Positions 12,470-23,760 of a stretch of 64,000 nt of DNA are shown here, one piece after another. Position 1 is the first letter of the stretch. Each line of letters opens with the position of its first letter. Position numbers and translations under genes: made by a program. This DNA is from Dioscorea cayenensis subsp. rotundata (Eukaryota; Streptophyta; Magnoliopsida; Dioscoreales; Dioscoreaceae): NCBI RefSeq assembly GCF_009730915.1, contig NC_052488.1, forward strand, positions 19,462,305-19,526,304. The letters run 5' to 3'. The notes under the pieces are model-generated. The model made no database searches. It saw only the letters and a program-made list of their open reading frames with translations, and was not told the DNA's origin.

Positions 12470-15400
12470 TCACTCTACTTTCAGGACTATCTTCATGAAC
12501 TCATAAACAAAGTAGCTGATGGAAGCAGAAGGCAGAACCTGAGTAGGAAAAAAAAAAGACCGTTAAGGTTGCTGATAAAAAAGAATAGAGAACATGTGTG
12601 CAATCAGTAGCATGTAGAAAAAAGGGCTTGTAGGAGGTTTTCTTGGATGAAAATCATAACATACAATAAATAACTATTGCTATAGATATGCATGATGACT
12701 GAATGGTGTCTCTTTTCATTTGACGATAGCCAAATTTCACATCAAGCCTGTTAAGTCATGAATGCATTAGCAATTTAGCATCATTGTTGTCTGTTGCTCA
12801 AAAAGTAATCCAGATTTTTCTACACTTCAAGAGAAGCACCTTAAGAGGCATCATGTTTCTCAACTGTATTACTGCATTCAGATATTTCAACTACACATCC
12901 TGAAAATTATGTTATTTCTTGGATTCCCATTAATGTAGTTATCTTTAGAAACTATTATATTATGTCTGATTTTTTAATTTCAAAAGCATGATTTTGTCAT
13001 GTGGAACTCTGTTTCAGTAAGATGTGTGGGCAAGCATTATAACACCATGCGCCAAGCATGCATACGGCCTCACCCAAGTGCACATGCATAGTTGAATAAA
13101 AAATAGTGAAAATTAGTAATACAACATAGCATCCAAGAAATTCAACAAAGTCATTTAATAATTTGAAAATATGAAAATGATATTTAAAGTCCATAAGCAC
13201 ACAATTCATCTCAAAATTAATAAACTTATTAATATATTGTTAAGGGAAAAAGACGCCAATTCCAACTATTAACCAAAATATTGAATTCATAGAATAAAGC
13301 AAGCGCATTCAATCTTCACATAAAACAAACCTAAATTCATCAATTGAATTTATTAAAAGGAAAAGTAATCAATCTCACTACTTAATGGTAAGTCAATAAT
13401 CTAATATTACACAAAATGGGGTGTATCGCTATCAACCAACTACATTGCAAGCTGCAGTTTGTTTTGAGGTTCAAATAAGGAGGCACCTAATCAGAAGTCA
13501 AATATAAATTGCATTTACTATGCAGTGATGTGATTTCCTCATGATGAGTTGTTAGAATAGCCAATATATAAAACAAGAAATAGATTATTTTAAAAATACG
13601 AATAAAACCAGCCTCTTTCAAGGAATCAGGGGGCGTTTGGTATACTGGAATATGGTCAAAATTTTCTTGTAATCATGTCAAGGCATGTGGGATACCTATG
13701 CTTGGTAAAACCTATTATGGTAGTATGCCCAAGAATGTAACATTCTGGCAGGAAAGTGAACAGAAATCCTTACTACTAAAATACTAATAGGTCAAAGGAC
13801 ATTGGAAGTCAAGGTTCCTAATCCTCTTTGGCGACTGTACTTGAAGAAGAGGAAGTTGTTGATTTGGTTGTTGCCCAAATCAAATGGAATTTCCTGCAGT
13901 AATTCTTTTGCCTTCTTGGTTGCATTTCTTTTCATAGATCTCTTGATCGTGGAATTTTTTTCTTTGGTTGTTTCTTGATTTATACCCAGTGGTAAGTGGA
14001 AAGAGTTGCTAGCCTTGCAGTTTTTACTCCGATGCATTGTTGTTGTAAGATGCTTTCGAATCCTTCTGTTTCTAACCCATGTTAAACCACATGTTTATCA
14101 GAAAGGCTCAAAGCTTTTTGTAAATGTGAAGTATTTTGGTGATCTAACACTTCTATCCAAATAAACTGGACATGAAGCATGTAAAACGCATTTTCAGATA
14201 TTAGACCTTCTACATGATTACATTCTCAGGCATGCAACAAGTAAACCAAGCATATCAATGTAAGATATTTGTCAATCCTTCTCTTTCTAACCGATGTTAA
14301 AACACGTATTTATCAGAATGGCTCAAATTTTTTTTGTAAATAAGAGGTATTTTGGTTATCTAACCCTCCTATCCAAACAAGAGCTGGATATGAAGCATGT
14401 AAAACACATTTTCAGAAATTAGACCTTCTATATGATTACATTCTTAGGCATGCAACAAGTATATAAGATATTTGTCAAACTTTGAACTAACTTTTCTACA
14501 AAACAAATATGGAGTTTTCATATTCCTGTGAATCATATTGCCAAGGATTAAATTCTTTAGAATCTTATTTTGTAAAGGCATGTGGCAATCCACAAACCAA
14601 ACACCCCTTAAGGGCTTCCGCTTCTTTAGTAAATATCTTGGTAAATGATATTTTTTCTTCATTTCAATAAGGACCTGAAAACCAAGTCAGAAATATTCTC
14701 TCATTAACTCTCCAAATACCAGCCTTCATATTACACACCTATGCTGAGTTTTGAGTTCACTATATAGGAAAATATAGTAGGCTATCAGTATATGGGTTTG
14801 TAGCATAGCAATTAGAATCAGTATATTGTGGTGTGGACACATACCAAAACGCCCTTTACCCAAACCTAGCTTGTTCCATTGACAGTTACAAACTATGAAA
14901 CTTGTCACTCCAACAAATTTCATTCCGTGCAACAATTTTATTCCTTACCTTTGATACAAAGGTTTGTCACTGTAGAAGTGGTGAGTTCTTTATGCCCCAT
15001 GGAGATTTGAAGTCTAGCTAGTTCACATACACTCAATAAATAAGAATATCTTCTTGACAAAGACTAGAAGGTAATTAATATTTCCTACAAATTAATTATC
15101 AGCATTCGTTATGCCAAATAAATCTAAAGTAGCAAAACAACCAGCTTTTCCTAAGTACCAAATAGCTAAAAACTCATTTGAAAAGTTTTTAAAAAGCAAA
15201 CTTCACATTTAGAGGTGATTATCCGTCATTATTCTCAAGCTCAAAGAAAAAACAATAAAGAATGAACTAGCTGATTGACTGCTTTCTGTTAGAAGTACCT
15301 GTAACAAGCTGGGAATCAGGCCAGCATAAAGTGCAGAAATTCCACCTTGTTCAACAATCTTCATGCAAGTTGCAAAGGAATTCAGTTTTGTTGCTTGGAC

Positions 15401-16989
15401 CTGCATTTGTAGATGCCTCCTAACTACCTCAAAGGGGTATGTAGCAGCCTCAGCACAGGCACCAGCAATGGCCCCATAAATTAAGGTCCTTGCAGGTCCC
15501 AACTCTAGTTGATCCAATGCATTCATTTCTCCACCCTCTTGTTGCTTCATCAGCAACGTCCTCCTCATTCCTTCTGGTGAATGGAGATAGGCTGACTTCA
15601 GTATGTCATAAACACCGTAGAAAACTGCACCAGACGGAGCCATGCTAATGAGAGAAGGTACTAGTCCCTTATAAAGTGACAAGAACCCTTCAGTTTGAAC
15701 CATGTGACGAAAAACACCAATAACACCACCCAATGCTTCCCCTCCAGGCGCTACCATCTTCGTTCGTATCTGAAGCATTAAAAGTTTGAACAAGAACACT
15801 TAAAGCATCAAAAGAGATATAGAGGAGAATGATGGGACTGAAGCCAGCTGAAACTTGAATTTGAGATGCACTCAGAACCAACTGTAAGTTCCATCACTTT
15901 AATGTGTATCTTCCAAACTATGTATCCAAACCAATAACAAGAAAAGAAACACATCCAAATGAACCATACCGTATCCAGTGGTATACACAGGACAGCTGCA
16001 GTAATCCCAGCTGCAGCACCTGCAACAAACCTCTCAAAATTTGTTGTCTCCTCATTTCCAGACAACTTAAGCAATTGTTTTCTATATGTATCATAAGCAT
16101 AAAAATTGACTGCCTTAAATGGAGCAGTACGAAGAATATTAACAAAGTTTCCCTTCCAGAAGCCTCTCAGACCCTGAGTAGCAGCAATATGCTTGATTAG
16201 ATCAAAAAGATTCCTTTGTTCACCACGAACTATATACTCCAACTTCAGTCTCTCGAGAGGAGCAACAAAAGTTCTGACACACAAGATAATTATTGCAAGC
16301 AAAGATGTTAATAAAGAAACAGTGAAAAAAAAACAACAACACAGTAGCTTCAACATTAACAGCATCACAAAACAGCACACTTATCGTTACCAATAAGAAA
16401 CAAGCACGGGAAACATCTTCATACAAGCCAGACGAAAAAAAATCATGGTTTTCAAGCATTTGAGCAATAACATGCTATCTAAATTTATTTGAGAACAAAA
16501 TGAAGAGAAATATTATCACCTGGAGACCATGGCAGCAACAGCACCGGCCCAGAGATGCTTAGTGGTATTCATAGCCCCAGCACCGGCCCCACGAACTTCA
16601 ACGCCCTCATCCTCCACCTCCACCACCTTTCCCTCCTTCTTCCCCTCCTCCTCCTCCTCCTCCTCCTCTCTTCTCTTCCCATCCTGCCCCAAAATACCCG
16701 CCGCCTCCCCCACAAACCCTTGGCCTCCCTTAACCGAAATACTCACTGACAAAAACGTCGGCCCTCCCCTCATGAACACCCCCAAAGCCACCGACTTTCG
16801 CCTTCGGGAACCCCACCCAGGAAACGAAACCGATGTATTCCCATTTGTCACGGACGCAAGCAACGACGGCGGCACCCACTGATCCAGAAACAGCCCTCCT
16901 TGGACGAACAGTGCACCCGGAGGATCCTCAACCCTCAACATCACGGAAGTAGCTACGATCGGCGAACAGAGTGTAAATTTCCACCACAA
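12470..16989 (-). CDS. Mitochondrial carrier family protein, BTL2/BTL3-like adenine nucleotide transporter
   Basis: Membrane carrier of the BRITTLE1-like group, probably moving adenine nucleotides across an organelle inner membrane. Four exons join in phase: 16989-16520, 16273-15970, 15769-15299 and a short last one 12538-12470 (VLPSASISYFVYEFMKIV, then KVE and stop) after a 2.76-kb intron. Total about 437 residues, against roughly 430 for the Arabidopsis BTL proteins. Residues 1-140 are low-complexity with a Glu run and probably hold the targeting sequence. The three carrier repeats follow, with signatures APLERLKLEY, IPLDTIRTKM and YPFEVVRRHL. The stretch WAGAVAAMVSRTFVAPLERL and the segment FERFVAGAAAGITAAVLC match BTL2/3 as I remember them. 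A later in-frame Met (about 16938) could be the start. Substrate is inferred from family only. Confidence 0.93.
13629..14607. mobile_element. Probable non-autonomous terminal-inverted-repeat element in the BTL intron
   Basis: The ends read GGGGGCGTTTGG and CCAAACACCCC, an inverted repeat of about 11-12 bases. No clean target-site duplication was found, so the superfamily is unassigned. It lies entirely inside the last BTL intron and contains the tandem duplication listed at 14046-14473. Confidence 0.4.
14046..14473. repeat. Tandem duplication, two units of about 214 bp
   Basis: The segment starting GTAAGATGCTTTCGAATCC recurs from 14260 as GTAAGATATTTGTCAATCC. The following text matches in order: TTTCTAAC, TTTATCAGAA, GGCTCAAA, TATCCAAA, GAAGCATGTAAAAC, TTAGACCTTCTA and GGCATGCAACAAGTA. 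A short third start is visible near 14464. Confidence 0.85.
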
Positions 16990-18596
16990 CTATTAGGGTT
17001 TAAGAAGAAGGAAGCCATTGGGGAGGAGAATAAGAACAATGGAACAAAAGAATCCAACTTTATCCTAGGGTTAGGGTTTGGAGGTGAGCAAGTGGGAGAT
17101 GGTGGTGAAGAGAGGGCATCATTCGCATTGCTCCGTTTCCATCGACGAAGCCTTCGAGGGAGCTTTGGACCCTTCTGCTTCACGGCTTCGCTTCTTCTCC
17201 TCCGCCCTCTCTCACTTCTCTCGCTACCTGCCTCGTAATCGTAATTAAAAGCGGGTGAATGCCTCGAGATATGCTTTCCATCTCATCCACCGAATCAAAT
17301 CGCAACCATTTATATATCTTTTAATTTAATTTTTTTATTATTATATAACTCTCTGATTTTTTTTTAAATAAAATTATAAACATGTCCCTGAATTTTTGTA
17401 GTTATGTAAAAATACTCCCCAACCATATTTATTATATAATAAATTAACCATGGTCCAACTTTACCTTATAATAATGATGGGAAATAAAGCGAAGCATGAC
17501 ACTGTTGAAAAATTAGCCCTGCTGGTTAGTTTTTTGGTTGGGGACATGACCTTCAAAAGAACATGTAAGTATAGAAGTGCGCTAATTACAATGACTTATA
17601 GCCCTCCCAAAAAAATCCTCTTACCTTATAACCCTGAGAGATGAAATCATTGTTTCTCCCACAAGAGACTACCCAGACCCGTGAACGAACAATATTAGGC
17701 CCAAATGTACAATGTATAAATAGTACAATGTACATGAACATTACTGTAGAGGAAGAATTTGTACTCTCATTTTTCTCTTGCACTCTTGTGTCATACCATT
17801 AGGTTATCCAATGGTTGATATTGGTTAGTAAATTCTACAAATATTTTCTCACTCTTTGATTTTTTGTTTTTTTATTTCATGGAATTATTTGTCAACATGA
17901 AAAAAATTTCAAGCAGGTATATGAAAACTACATGGGCTAACAATTATATGTTGACAAAGGAGCTATTATCATCATGATTCATTGTCCATCTATCTGATTA
18001 TAAAGATAGAATTTGTTTTGACAAAAGTACATATTTACTAGCAATGAACAATGTGGATGGCATTAATCAATTCCTAGGTTTGTTTAACAACAGACAAGCT
18101 CTACCAGGTTCAAAGTTGAATGACAGCCAAGCATCTTACCATGTGTGCTGATGTTTTCATTTATGTTAGGTGGACACTGTTCATGCAGTATGTGTTTGCT
18201 TTCCTAACATCCTCCGAAAGTAGAGTTTCAACCAGTGATATAATGACATTGCTTCATAGTACCAACCATCCAACTATCTAGAAAATGAAACAAAGTAGCA
18301 AACAAAAAGAATAGAAACACCTGGCCTTTGTCTTTAATGAAGACGGCAATTGATTTATAATCCCTGGAGCTCATTGTGTTCTGCATCAGGTGACACTTCC
18401 AAAGCAACTGCATGAAGAATATTGCTTCTTGACAACAACCCTATGAAAATTCAAACAGTTTCCATGGTCTGACATATGCTTAACTATTTCAACTATTTCT
18501 TTAATCGAAATAAATATAAAAGCTCATTTACCTTCACAGTCTGGTTCAACCTGTTTATCTTTATCTGGTTCGATAAATCCATCACATTCTGCGTAT
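16990..18596. other. Intergenic: BTL promoter side and PPR 3' region
   Basis: 16990-17250 is GC-richer and looks like the BTL 5' UTR and proximal promoter. 17300-18000 is AT-rich with no gene. 18000-18596 may be the 3' UTR of the PPR gene; on minus a GAAG|GTAAATG donor near 18530 suggests a possible 3' UTR intron. Confidence 0.4.
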
Positions 18597-20687
18597 TCAT
18601 GTTATCCGAGGACTGTTTTGTATACAAGAGCTATTGACTTTCTTTGAAATCCTCTGAGAGAATTCTGAAGCCATGGAATATTTGTTTCTACTATAACAAG
18701 CACTAAGAAAGGCAATATAAGTTATATGATCAAGCTCATAGTCTTTGTTTAGAATTCTGTCAAGAAAAATGCTCGAAGTCTCTACTTCTGCTTCAGAACA
18801 AAGTTTCCTGACAAGGGTATTGGCTGTTCGAATCCAGTGTTTCTTGTCCAATCTATCCAAGATGGACAATGCATTGTCCGGTTGATCTTTCTTGCAATAC
18901 TCATAAGCTAATGTGGCACGAGTAACATCACATGGAACAAAACTTTTGTCTAACATAGCATCATACAAAACTCTTGCCTCCTCCAGTCTAGACTCTTTGC
19001 ATAACCCACTTATCAAGGCACCATATGTAACTGAGTCTGCAATGCATCCATTCTTAATCATCTTCTCAAAGAGCTTCATTCCAGCACTTACTTGACCATC
19101 CTTACAGTACCCAGATATCATTGAAGAGTAGGTTTGCTTCGTTGGAACCAGTCCTAATTTTAGGCATTCCCCAAATAACCTCTCACTCTCTTCCATTTTC
19201 CTTTGCTTGCAGAACAAAGAAATCAATGTAGTATATGTATGTATACCAGGGGAGCAACCGGCCTGGACCATTTGATTGAACAATTCTAGAGCCTGCTCAG
19301 TCTGACCCCGCCTGCAATGGTTGCAAATAAGAATGGTGTACGAGACTTTGTCGAGTAACAAACCATGCCGGCGAGCTGCTTTAACAAGTCTATATGCTTC
19401 GTCTACCCTACCCTTATTGCAGAGCCCATCAATGACAGCATTGTATGTACAAATGTTCGGAATGCAACCCTCCTTTGTCATGATATTGATCAATCCTCTT
19501 GCTTGTTCTATATTTCCCTCTTTACAATAGCCATCAATAAGAGCAGTATATGTATTGACATTTGGTGTCAATCCTTGCTCCTGCATCCGAGCTAACAACA
19601 TTTCTGCTCGACCAAGCTTCCTCTCCTTGCAATACCCAGCAATCATCGCTGTGTAAGTGAATGTGTTCGGCTTATAAGACTCACTCCTCACAAGCTTCAA
19701 GAACAACCTGAACGCACGCTCTGTCCACCCAATCTTACACAACCCATCAATCAAAGTGGTGTGAGTGTAGACATTGGGCTTCATTCCCTTCCCCACCATC
19801 TCCTCCAACACCTGAAAGGCCTGCTTCACAGAGCCTCTCTTACACAAACCATCAATCAAAGCAGTGTAGTTTATCACATTTGGAGGCAAACCCATGTCCA
19901 ACATCTTCCTAAAAACACCAAACACCTTCCCATGCCAACCTTTCTTACAAAATGCTTCGACGATCCTAGTACATGTCACATTATCAATGCGAAAACCTCG
20001 GCTTTCCACAAGTATCAACAGCGTCTCAACATCTGAAACACAACCAGCATTACAATAACCAGTTATCATAGTCTTAAAAGTAACAAAATCAGGCAAAATC
20101 CCGTTAAGCGGCATTTCATCAAACAGTTGATGCGCATGATCAATGAACCCCAATTCAACAGCAACTCTAAGAATATAGTTCATGATATGAACATCAAGCG
20201 GCAATCCCTGATTCCTCATCTCCAAGACCATATCCACAGCCTCTGTATACCTCCCAATCTCCGAAAAACACATGACCATGCACCGCATCACCTCCCGGGC
20301 CTTCTCCAAGTTGCCACGGAGAACCAACGAGCTCGCAGTCGTCAAAAAGAGCCGCATGAAATGGCGAAACTCCGAACGGGCAATCGCCCAATGAAAGAAG
20401 CTCAGCGCGACCATGGAGCCCTCTCGCTCGGCCAGCAAATAAACAATACACAATGCTTGTTCTTGGGTTATCTCCAATTGAAAAGATCGAAGCTTTCGGT
20501 CGCCATCTTCGTAGGCTCGGGAGACCAAAAGGCATGCGGTTTCGGGGATGGATTGAGGGCTTGGGAGTGGAAAGGTGGGAGCTTGGAGGGAGTGGAGACG
20601 ATGAGAGCTTGGTGGAGTTGGGGAGTAGTGAGAGGAGAAAGGGAGAAGGAGAAGGCGGGAAGTCGAGTGGCGGGTGATGCGGCGCAT
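18597..20687 (-). CDS. P-class pentatricopeptide repeat protein, At4g19890-like
   Basis: RNA-binding organelle protein of 696 residues in one intronless ORF, as is usual for PPR genes. Residues 1-60 are rich in Ser, Pro, Leu and Arg with few acids, which fits a mitochondrial or plastid targeting peptide. From about residue 165 to the C-terminus I count about 13 tandem PPR motifs of 35-36 residues, such as VINYTALIDGLCKRG and VNTYTALIDGYCKEG. No E, DYW or SMR domain follows, so it is P-class and would bind, stabilise or process RNA rather than edit it. Long stretches (SLIDGLCK/ALIDGLCK, AFRLFLKLVRS, DKKHWIRTANTLVRKLCS) match Arabidopsis At4g19890 from memory. The first Met is chosen because it opens the targeting-like segment. 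Target RNA unknown. Confidence 0.95.
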   Translation of the reverse strand: MRRITRHSTSRLLLLPFSSHYSPTPPSSHRLHSLQAPTFPLPSPQSIPETACLLVSRAYEDGDRKLRSFQLEITQEQALCIVYLLAEREGSMVALSFFHWAIARSEFRHFMRLFLTTASSLVLRGNLEKAREVMRCMVMCFSEIGRYTEAVDMVLEMRNQGLPLDVHIMNYILRVAVELGFIDHAHQLFDEMPLNGILPDFVTFKTMITGYCNAGCVSDVETLLILVESRGFRIDNVTCTRIVEAFCKKGWHGKVFGVFRKMLDMGLPPNVINYTALIDGLCKRGSVKQAFQVLEEMVGKGMKPNVYTHTTLIDGLCKIGWTERAFRLFLKLVRSESYKPNTFTYTAMIAGYCKERKLGRAEMLLARMQEQGLTPNVNTYTALIDGYCKEGNIEQARGLINIMTKEGCIPNICTYNAVIDGLCNKGRVDEAYRLVKAARRHGLLLDKVSYTILICNHCRRGQTEQALELFNQMVQAGCSPGIHTYTTLISLFCKQRKMEESERLFGECLKLGLVPTKQTYSSMISGYCKDGQVSAGMKLFEKMIKNGCIADSVTYGALISGLCKESRLEEARVLYDAMLDKSFVPCDVTRATLAYEYCKKDQPDNALSILDRLDKKHWIRTANTLVRKLCSEAEVETSSIFLDRILNKDYELDHITYIAFLSACYSRNKYSMASEFSQRISKKVNSSCIQNSPRIT

Positions 20688-23199
20688 TGGGTTCGTTGCT
20701 TCGTGTGCTGTGTGTTCTTCGTTGCATAAATTTAAAATTTTTATTTTTAAAATTTTATATTTGGGGGTTTTTAATTTTTATTTTTTTATTATTTGAGAAA
20801 AATAATAACGTAAAATTTGGCTTTAAATATTTGAAATTTTTAGTGCCATAATTTTTTGAGTTTTAAAATATCTCTTAATGCTTGTTTCTATTTTTAAATA
20901 TAAAAAATTATGTTCTTCAACTCGGATTGCTATTTAATTTTTGGAACGTGGAAAGAGAATTAACAATTTTTTAGTATTTAGTAACTGTAAATTTCTTTGA
21001 TTGTCTTAGTTTAAGACAAAAATTAATAATATCTAAACATCTCCAACAATTTTTAACTAACACCAAGTGGAAATTAAGTATTTATTTATTTATTAAAAAA
21101 ATTGGATAAATCATAAGCATTAATAAAAAGGACTAGTATTTAATAGACTAAAAAGCAATAAATTCCATTAAGAATGGATGAACAAAAAAAAAAACAACAA
21201 AGAAAATCAACAAGGAACAATAACAATGATTACAATAAAAAACACAAAAGTAAAATAGAAAATATACCCTGAAAAAAGTCTAAGGTAGAAATTGACTCCC
21301 TAATTGACTGTCACAGAATTAAAGTCATTAGTGCTGGGACGATTTAGAAACTCCAGGGTATGTTACGCAATTGCTTCGAAATCTTCCAATTTGACTTTCT
21401 TGGCTTCAAGAACATCTAGAGAATGACTGTTTGTACTTATTCATTGGGGGAAGGGCTAAATATCCATCCTCTTCTGTCCATATATTATATCACTTATAAT
21501 TAAGTATATCATTTACTTATATCAAATGATGTAAATAAATTTTTATTAAAAGAAATACTTTCTCTAGTTCTTTTTGCTTGTTTATTTTAATAAATTTACA
21601 TGGATTAAAAAAATTAGTTAAAGTTAGGTGAAAAATTAAAATTTATAAAAAACTATATTAACTCTCCAATATTATCTTTATTTAAAAATAATTTAATAAA
21701 ATATGTAGTTGAATATAATTTATTAGAAATTATAGATGTCATGTTGTCCATTAAATATAAAAAGTAAATTTATAAAAATAATATTTAATGTTTTATAAAT
21801 TTTTTTTTTTAACGGGAGGATGTATCAATTAATGATCTCATGAATAAAAAAAAAAGTCAAATTAGAAACGAGGGTTTCCTATGATAAGTAACAGTCTTAA
21901 ACTTGATTCCAAGTTATTATTCTTTGTACAAAAAAGAGTTCATTGAATGTGGAGAAAAGGTGTTGTTGGCCTTCAAAGAGATTGGTGGGAGAAAGAGACT
22001 AATTAAGGAGGATGAAATGAATGGAATGGAGTGGAACAATAAAGCAATGGATAGCTAAGCAATAAAGAGAGAATTCCAAGTTGGAGTTAATGGAAGCAGG
22101 TGGATTCAAATGGATGCCCATCCTCACCATGACTTCACTTCTTCATCTTCTTGCTTTTAATGCTTCTTACAATACTTTATTCTTGTATTATTCATGTACA
22201 ATTATATTTTAGAGTTATATATAGAGAACCCATCACCTAAAGACTTATATAGTAGTTATTGAATTTACATCAAACGACTACGGTCCATTTATGCACAATG
22301 TCAAACAATAATAATAAATAGTAACTTTGCATTATCCGTATAAATAATAATTGATAGATGATAATCCAACGGTTATCAATAAACATCTTTAGTAAATAGT
22401 GCATATGCGAACGTTTGTAGAAGATATGTGTATATATATTATGATTTCTCTATCTAATCTTTAAAATTGTATATTTTTAACTATATTCTTACACGTAGGG
22501 AAATGTATGTAAGTTTCTCTAATTTTTTTTAAAATAATTGAATAAGTTCCAACCAAGCACAATATATTCAAAGTTATTATTTTTAATTTTCATCCATTAA
22601 ATAAAATTATCAGACTTGCAATACACTATTTTTATTTATTATCAATCAAATTCGGAAAGTTGCTATTACAAATAAATTATTTATAACTTAAAAAAAACTT
22701 ATTTTCCATATATATATATAAGAGGAATCGCTCAAAAGGTCCAAATAACTTTACCATTGGGTCAAAAAGACCTTTAATTTTTTCGAATTTTTGGAAGTCC
22801 TTTTTTTTTCAGAATTACTTTTAAGTTCAATGGCTAGATAATCTCGGTTTTACTATTCTTACATCATGTTTAATCTTTAGTTTTGCTCCTTGGTTTTGGT
22901 ACTTTAAATTTACTATTTTTAAATCACCTTCAATTTTTAATTTTGTTCTTTAATTTTTGTTATATCCGCTTACTATTTGACGAATCTATTTAAAATTTGT
23001 GTATTGTCAAATAAAATTCGAACTTACAAAGATGACGAGAGGGATGGAATGAAACTGGTTGTAATAAAAAGGAACTGCAAAGGATAATATTTTGTCATAA
23101 GGATTGATTGGAGTAAACAAAAAATTCCAGGGACTAATAAGTAATGTTTCTTATATATGTATTCAATTTATCTGACTTCTTCTTTGGTCCCATCTTGGT

Positions 23200-23760
23200 T
23201 AGGGGTGGCAAAAATTCGGGTCCGGACAAAACCGGGTCCGGACAACTACTAATATAAATAGAAAAACTTGTGTCCGGACCCGGCCCGGTTTTAAATCCGG
23301 ACAAACTTGGTATGTCCAAACCCGGTTTATTTTAAAACCGGGTTGTCCGGATGTCCAAATTTGTCCGAATTCTATAAGTTATTTTTAAGTTCGCTCAAAT
23401 ATTAAATTATACAAAAATAATTTAATTCACATTAAATGCAAAAAAAAAACATTAATAATCCAAAACTCAACTCAAATTATAGAAAAATCTAAGTCTTAAT
23501 AGAAAACAATAGATGTTTAAAGTTTTTAGAAGAATGGGCTTAAAACAAATGGGTCTAAGGTTGTGGGCTTTTAAAGTTTTATGGGTTAAAAGGGCCCGGT
23601 TGTCCGAATTTCTATGTCCGGACCCGGCCCGGATTTAAATCCGGACAACCAAGCCATGTCCGGACCCGGCCCGCATTTACAAACCTTATGTCCAAACCCT
23701 TTTTATTCCGGGCCGGACAAAACCGGGCCGGCGGGTCCGGACAGATTATTGCCACCCCTA
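23200..23760. mobile_element. hAT-type MITE (561 bp) with 8-bp target-site duplication
   Basis: Terminal inverted repeats TAGGGGTGGCAA and TTGCCACCCCTA are flanked by a perfect 8-bp duplication ATCTTGGT (23192-23199 and 23761-23768). The 8-bp duplication and the TAGGGGTGGCAA-type end are typical of hAT elements. Subterminal regions carry about nine copies of GTCCGGA/TCCGGAC mixed with CCCGGCCCGG, probable transposase-binding repeats. There is no transposase ORF, so it is non-autonomous. Confidence 0.93.

Noticed and set aside
16529-16882. 117-codon + strand ORF rich in Ser, Pro and Thr
   Set aside because: It is the antisense shadow of the first BTL exon.
22720-23120. Possible inverted repeat around 22.7-23.1 kb
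   Set aside because: Only short, scattered matches between the two sides; no ends or duplication.
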